The translations under genes were made by a program, and so were the position numbers. Shown piece by piece: positions 39,905-40,196 of a DNA stretch of 40,196 nt. How positions within the stretch are numbered: the stretch's first letter is position 1; every line of letters starts with the position of its first letter. The notes under the pieces were generated by a model. That model was not told where the DNA came from. It did no database searches and saw only the letters and a program-made list of their open reading frames with translations. Where the stretch lies: contig NZ_JAGGQL010000007.1 in assembly GCF_018613315.1 (NCBI RefSeq), positions 1-40,196 of the forward strand. The letters are read 5' to 3'. The DNA comes from Bacillus sp. ISL-37 (GTDB taxonomy: Bacteria; Bacillota; Bacilli; Bacillales; Cytobacillaceae).

Positions 39905-40196
39905 ACTAGGAAACTATAAAAAATTTCAATGTGGATGACTATACGGGTTTTCTTAATCCAGCTCCAGCGCCTAGCCCCTCGAGTCGCTTGTCTAGCTGCG
40001 GCTCCTAACTCCTCGAGACGTTTCGGTCCTGCCAATGAAGTCAAAGAGCGACTTCACTGTCAGGCCCTCCAACGCTTGTCGGAGTAGGGCAGTCGCCTCC
40101 GCTTTTCGAATTGTCTAGTTTCGCCTCCTAGAAACTCTGAAACTTCAACTCCGCCGGCAGAAGCAAAAAACGCCTCTTTGTCGGAGTCTCCAGTTT
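39905..40196. repeat. Dispersed gene-end repeat, copy 4 (runs off the window)
   Basis: Lead-in actataaaaaatttcaatgt, then GTTTTCTTAATCCAGCTCCAG, GCGCCTAGCCCCTCGAGTCG, the GAAGTC / GACTTC stem module (40036-40056) and a long part from 40072 that matches bases 1-125. Starts directly after the GNAT terminator. It is the longest copy together with copy 1 and is cut by the window end. Confidence 0.88.

Overview
The window looks like chromosome from a spore-forming, low-GC Bacillaceae bacterium (Bacillus / Mesobacillus-like). The evidence is strong AGGAGG-type ribosome sites, frequent TTG and GTG starts, many U-tailed intrinsic terminators, a RacA homologue (polar chromosome anchor of sporulation), and YpuA-, YndM- and YitT-type genes. 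There is no transposase, prophage block, rRNA operon or CRISPR array. One tRNA gene (Arg, anticodon CCT) is present.

Layout. 1-9.3 kb holds housekeeping and transport genes: CorA, a VOC protein, a ZIP transporter, an MFS exporter with a possible leader peptide, a divergent PlsY paralogue, a lone phiLC3-type holin, a flavin-dependent nitronate-monooxygenase-like enzyme, a MEDS-domain protein, and a LacI-family regulator divergent from a 41-residue membrane microprotein. 9.3-15 kb is the most unusual part. It carries an operon of lipoprotein, DUF350 membrane protein, an unknown soluble protein, a glutathionylspermidine-synthase-like ATP-grasp enzyme and a K+ channel with an RCK domain, followed by a cold-shock protein and racA. 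Four copies of a 167-184 bp non-coding miniature transposon sit in and around it, each with its own 8-bp target duplication; one is inserted at the stop codon between the ATP-grasp gene and the channel gene. 15-25 kb holds a YdcF-type membrane gene with two unknown partners, ypuA, several GNAT acetyltransferases, a lipoprotein, a class B penicillin-binding protein and a VanW-family secreted protein. 25-33.5 kb is a transporter block: a Ytr-like GntR/ABC/permease operon with an ECF sigma factor between its two ABC modules, then a second ABC-2 pair. 33.5-40 kb holds an amino-acid permease, YndM-like, PAP2, YitT-like, DUF1292 and GNAT genes.

Repeats are a main theme. Besides the miniature transposons there are two 52-bp-period tandem arrays: 31283-31565 and 37017-37608. 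The second has eleven stem-loops in perfect 52-bp register. A GC-richer dispersed repeat also occurs four times (1-358, 7990-8087, 23335-23479, 39905-40196). Three copies abut the 3' end of a minus-strand gene and three lie next to an intrinsic terminator, so it behaves like a gene-end element.

Functionally, the 9.6-13.5 kb operon resembles the E. coli yjfL-yjfM-yjfC set (DUF350, DUF1190-type lipoprotein, GspS-like ligase) with a K+ channel added. It is the best candidate here for a poorly described envelope-linked system. The Ytr-like block with an ECF sigma factor and no visible anti-sigma gene is a second candidate.
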